From NCBI GenBank assembly GCA_902795835.1, contig CADBNA010000274.1, forward strand, positions 1 to 6,939: a stretch of DNA of 6,939 nt, in the 5' to 3' direction. The notes below the pieces were generated by a model. It did no database searches, was not told the DNA's origin, and was given only the letters and a program-made list of their open reading frames with translations. This document shows positions 6,106 through 6,939 of this stretch, piece by piece; within the stretch, counting starts at the first letter, position 1; each line of letters begins with the position of its first letter. Source of the DNA: an uncultured Lachnospiraceae bacterium (lineage in GTDB: Bacteria > Bacillota_A > Clostridia > Lachnospirales > Lachnospiraceae). A program made the translations under genes and the position numbers.

Positions 6106-6858
6106 ATGGGCATTTCGATCGCTGTTACCGGCAAAGGCGGAACGGGGAAAACCGTTCTGGCGACAATCATGATCCGTATACTGGCACAGGAGTGCGGGAT
6201 GAAGGTGCTGGCTATTGATGCGGATTCCGCCAGCAGTCTTCCCTATACGCTCGGGCTGAAGGTGGAAAAAACCATCAGCCAGCTGCGCAAGGATTCTTCC
6301 GGCTATAATTCCGTGGAGAAAAAGATCGACCGCAAACCGGTAGAAGAGATGATCCGCCCTCTGGTTGTCCATGGGCAGGGTTTTGATCTTCTGGCTATGG
6401 GAAGGCCGGAGGAGCCGGGATGTTTCTGTGCGGTAAACAGCCTGCTCCGTTATGGCATTGATAATCTTGTTGATGACTATGACGTGGTCATTATCGACGG
6501 AGAGGCGGGCCCTGAGCAGCTGAACCGCAGAGTAATGTCCAAGCTGGATTATCTGTTTACCATTGCGGATATGTCCTACAGGAGTTTTCAGACGGCAAAG
6601 GGAATTCAGGAGATTGCACGCAAAAGCGAGGGGGAGATCCGCGTGGAGCACGCGGCTATTGTCCTGAACCGCGTCCGTGACAGGAACGAATGCATTGATT
6701 TCCTGGATGATATTGAAGTCGTCGGCTACCTTCCCGAGGATGACACCCTGAACCGGTTTGACCGGGACGGTATTTCTCTTCTGGAGCTGCCGATGGACGC
6801 CCCGATCGTCAACGCGGTGAGAGAAGTGCTGGTACACGCTCTCGGCGCCGGAAAGTAA
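6106..6858 (+). CDS. CooC/AcsF-type SIMIBI P-loop ATPase with CXC metal-binding motif
   Basis: This 250-residue protein belongs to the MinD/ArsA-like class of dimeric ATPases, nearest to CooC and AcsF, which help insert nickel into CO dehydrogenase and acetyl-CoA synthase. In order: deviant Walker A GKGGTGKT at 10-16 with signature Lys10; Walker A' strand ending AIDADSASSLP at 36-46; a CXC motif Cys106-Phe-Cys108 (PGCFCAVNSLLR), which in CooC binds metal across the dimer; and Walker B/switch II VVIIDGEAGPEQLNRR at 127-142, close to the DTEAGxEH form of CooC. A nucleotide-specificity strand ends LNRVRDR near 187-193. There is no membrane segment and the length is normal for CooC. The gene starts 2 bases after the reductase stop with its ribosome site inside that gene, so it is produced together with the reductase. 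No CO dehydrogenase or acetyl-CoA synthase gene is in view. A role in cluster assembly or metal delivery to the reductase is plausible but is inference. I left the symbol blank because the partner may not be CODH. Confidence 0.85.
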   Translation: MGISIAVTGKGGTGKTVLATIMIRILAQECGMKVLAIDADSASSLPYTLGLKVEKTISQLRKDSSGYNSVEKKIDRKPVEEMIRPLVVHGQGFDLLAMGRPEEPGCFCAVNSLLRYGIDNLVDDYDVVIIDGEAGPEQLNRRVMSKLDYLFTIADMSYRSFQTAKGIQEIARKSEGEIRVEHAAIVLNRVRDRNECIDFLDDIEVVGYLPEDDTLNRFDRDGISLLELPMDAPIVNAVREVLVHALGAGK

Positions 6859-6882
6859 GCAGTATAAAAATAGAATAGTGTT

Positions 6883-6923
6883 GCGGCAAGGCGGCTGAAA
6901 ATGATTTTCTGCTGCCTTGCCGC
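6883..6923 (+). terminator. Long GC-rich hairpin at the end of the operon, probable terminator without a strong T-run
   Basis: The arms at 6883-6895 (GCGGCAAGGCGGC) and 6911-6923 (GCTGCCTTGCCGC) pair over 13 base pairs with one G-T wobble. After a T/T mismatch the loop can add a short A/T stem (GAAA with TTTC). It begins 24 bases after the last stop. The bases that follow are TTCGTCGTGT, so the usual T tract is weak. It could act as an intrinsic terminator of modest strength or as a 3' RNA-stabilising structure. Confidence 0.55.
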
Positions 6924-6939
6924 TTCGTCGTGTCAGGAA

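Noticed and set aside
6043..6837. A 264-codon open frame on the - strand over the CooC-like gene
   Set aside because: It crosses the junction of two coupled + strand genes and shows no motif. The + strand P-loop ATPase is unmistakable.

Overview
The window carries most of one transcription unit from what looks like a strictly anaerobic member of the Bacillota, probably a Clostridia/Lachnospiraceae-type genome. This lineage guess rests on strong GGAGG-type ribosome sites, a LytS/YesM-style sensor, tightly packed genes and moderately high third-position GC. It is inference, because no 16S or housekeeping marker is present. All recognised genes lie on the + strand.

Layout. Positions 1-186 hold the last 61 codons of an upstream gene whose tail resembles the end of a histidine-kinase ATPase domain. 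Positions 226-1485 encode a 419-residue cytoplasmic protein with the ghost of a LytS/YesM-type histidine kinase, lacking the phospho-acceptor histidine and the clear N and G boxes. A 194-base spacer, AT-rich in its second half, follows to the preferred start of the next gene (176 bases if the upstream ATG at 1662 is used). Five genes then run head to tail: 1680-2456 (BcrD/BadG-type ATPase), 2472-3656 (BcrA/BadF-type ATPase with a fused two-cluster ferredoxin domain), 3700-4830 (BcrC/BadD-type subunit), 4832-6103 (BcrB/BadE-type subunit) and 6106-6858 (CooC/AcsF-type P-loop ATPase with a CXC motif). A long GC-rich hairpin at 6883-6923 closes the unit.

How the genes work together. In class I (ATP-dependent) benzoyl-CoA reductase, subunits A and D form an ATPase module. 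It takes electrons from ferredoxin through a [4Fe-4S] cluster at the A/D interface and passes them, driven by ATP hydrolysis, to the B/C module, which binds the acyl-CoA and carries its own [4Fe-4S] clusters. All four subunits are here in the order D-A-C-B with their cluster cysteines. The A subunit also carries what looks like its own ferredoxin. The substrate cannot be read from the sequence: benzoyl-CoA or a substituted aromatic CoA ester is the first guess, and no CoA ligase, dienoyl-CoA hydratase or other pathway gene is in the window.

The most interesting points are the ferredoxin fusion with unusual cysteine spacing, the CooC-like metal-type ATPase translationally coupled to the reductase genes, and the tandem degenerate sensor proteins upstream. 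No tRNA, rRNA, CRISPR array, insertion sequence or riboswitch was recognised.
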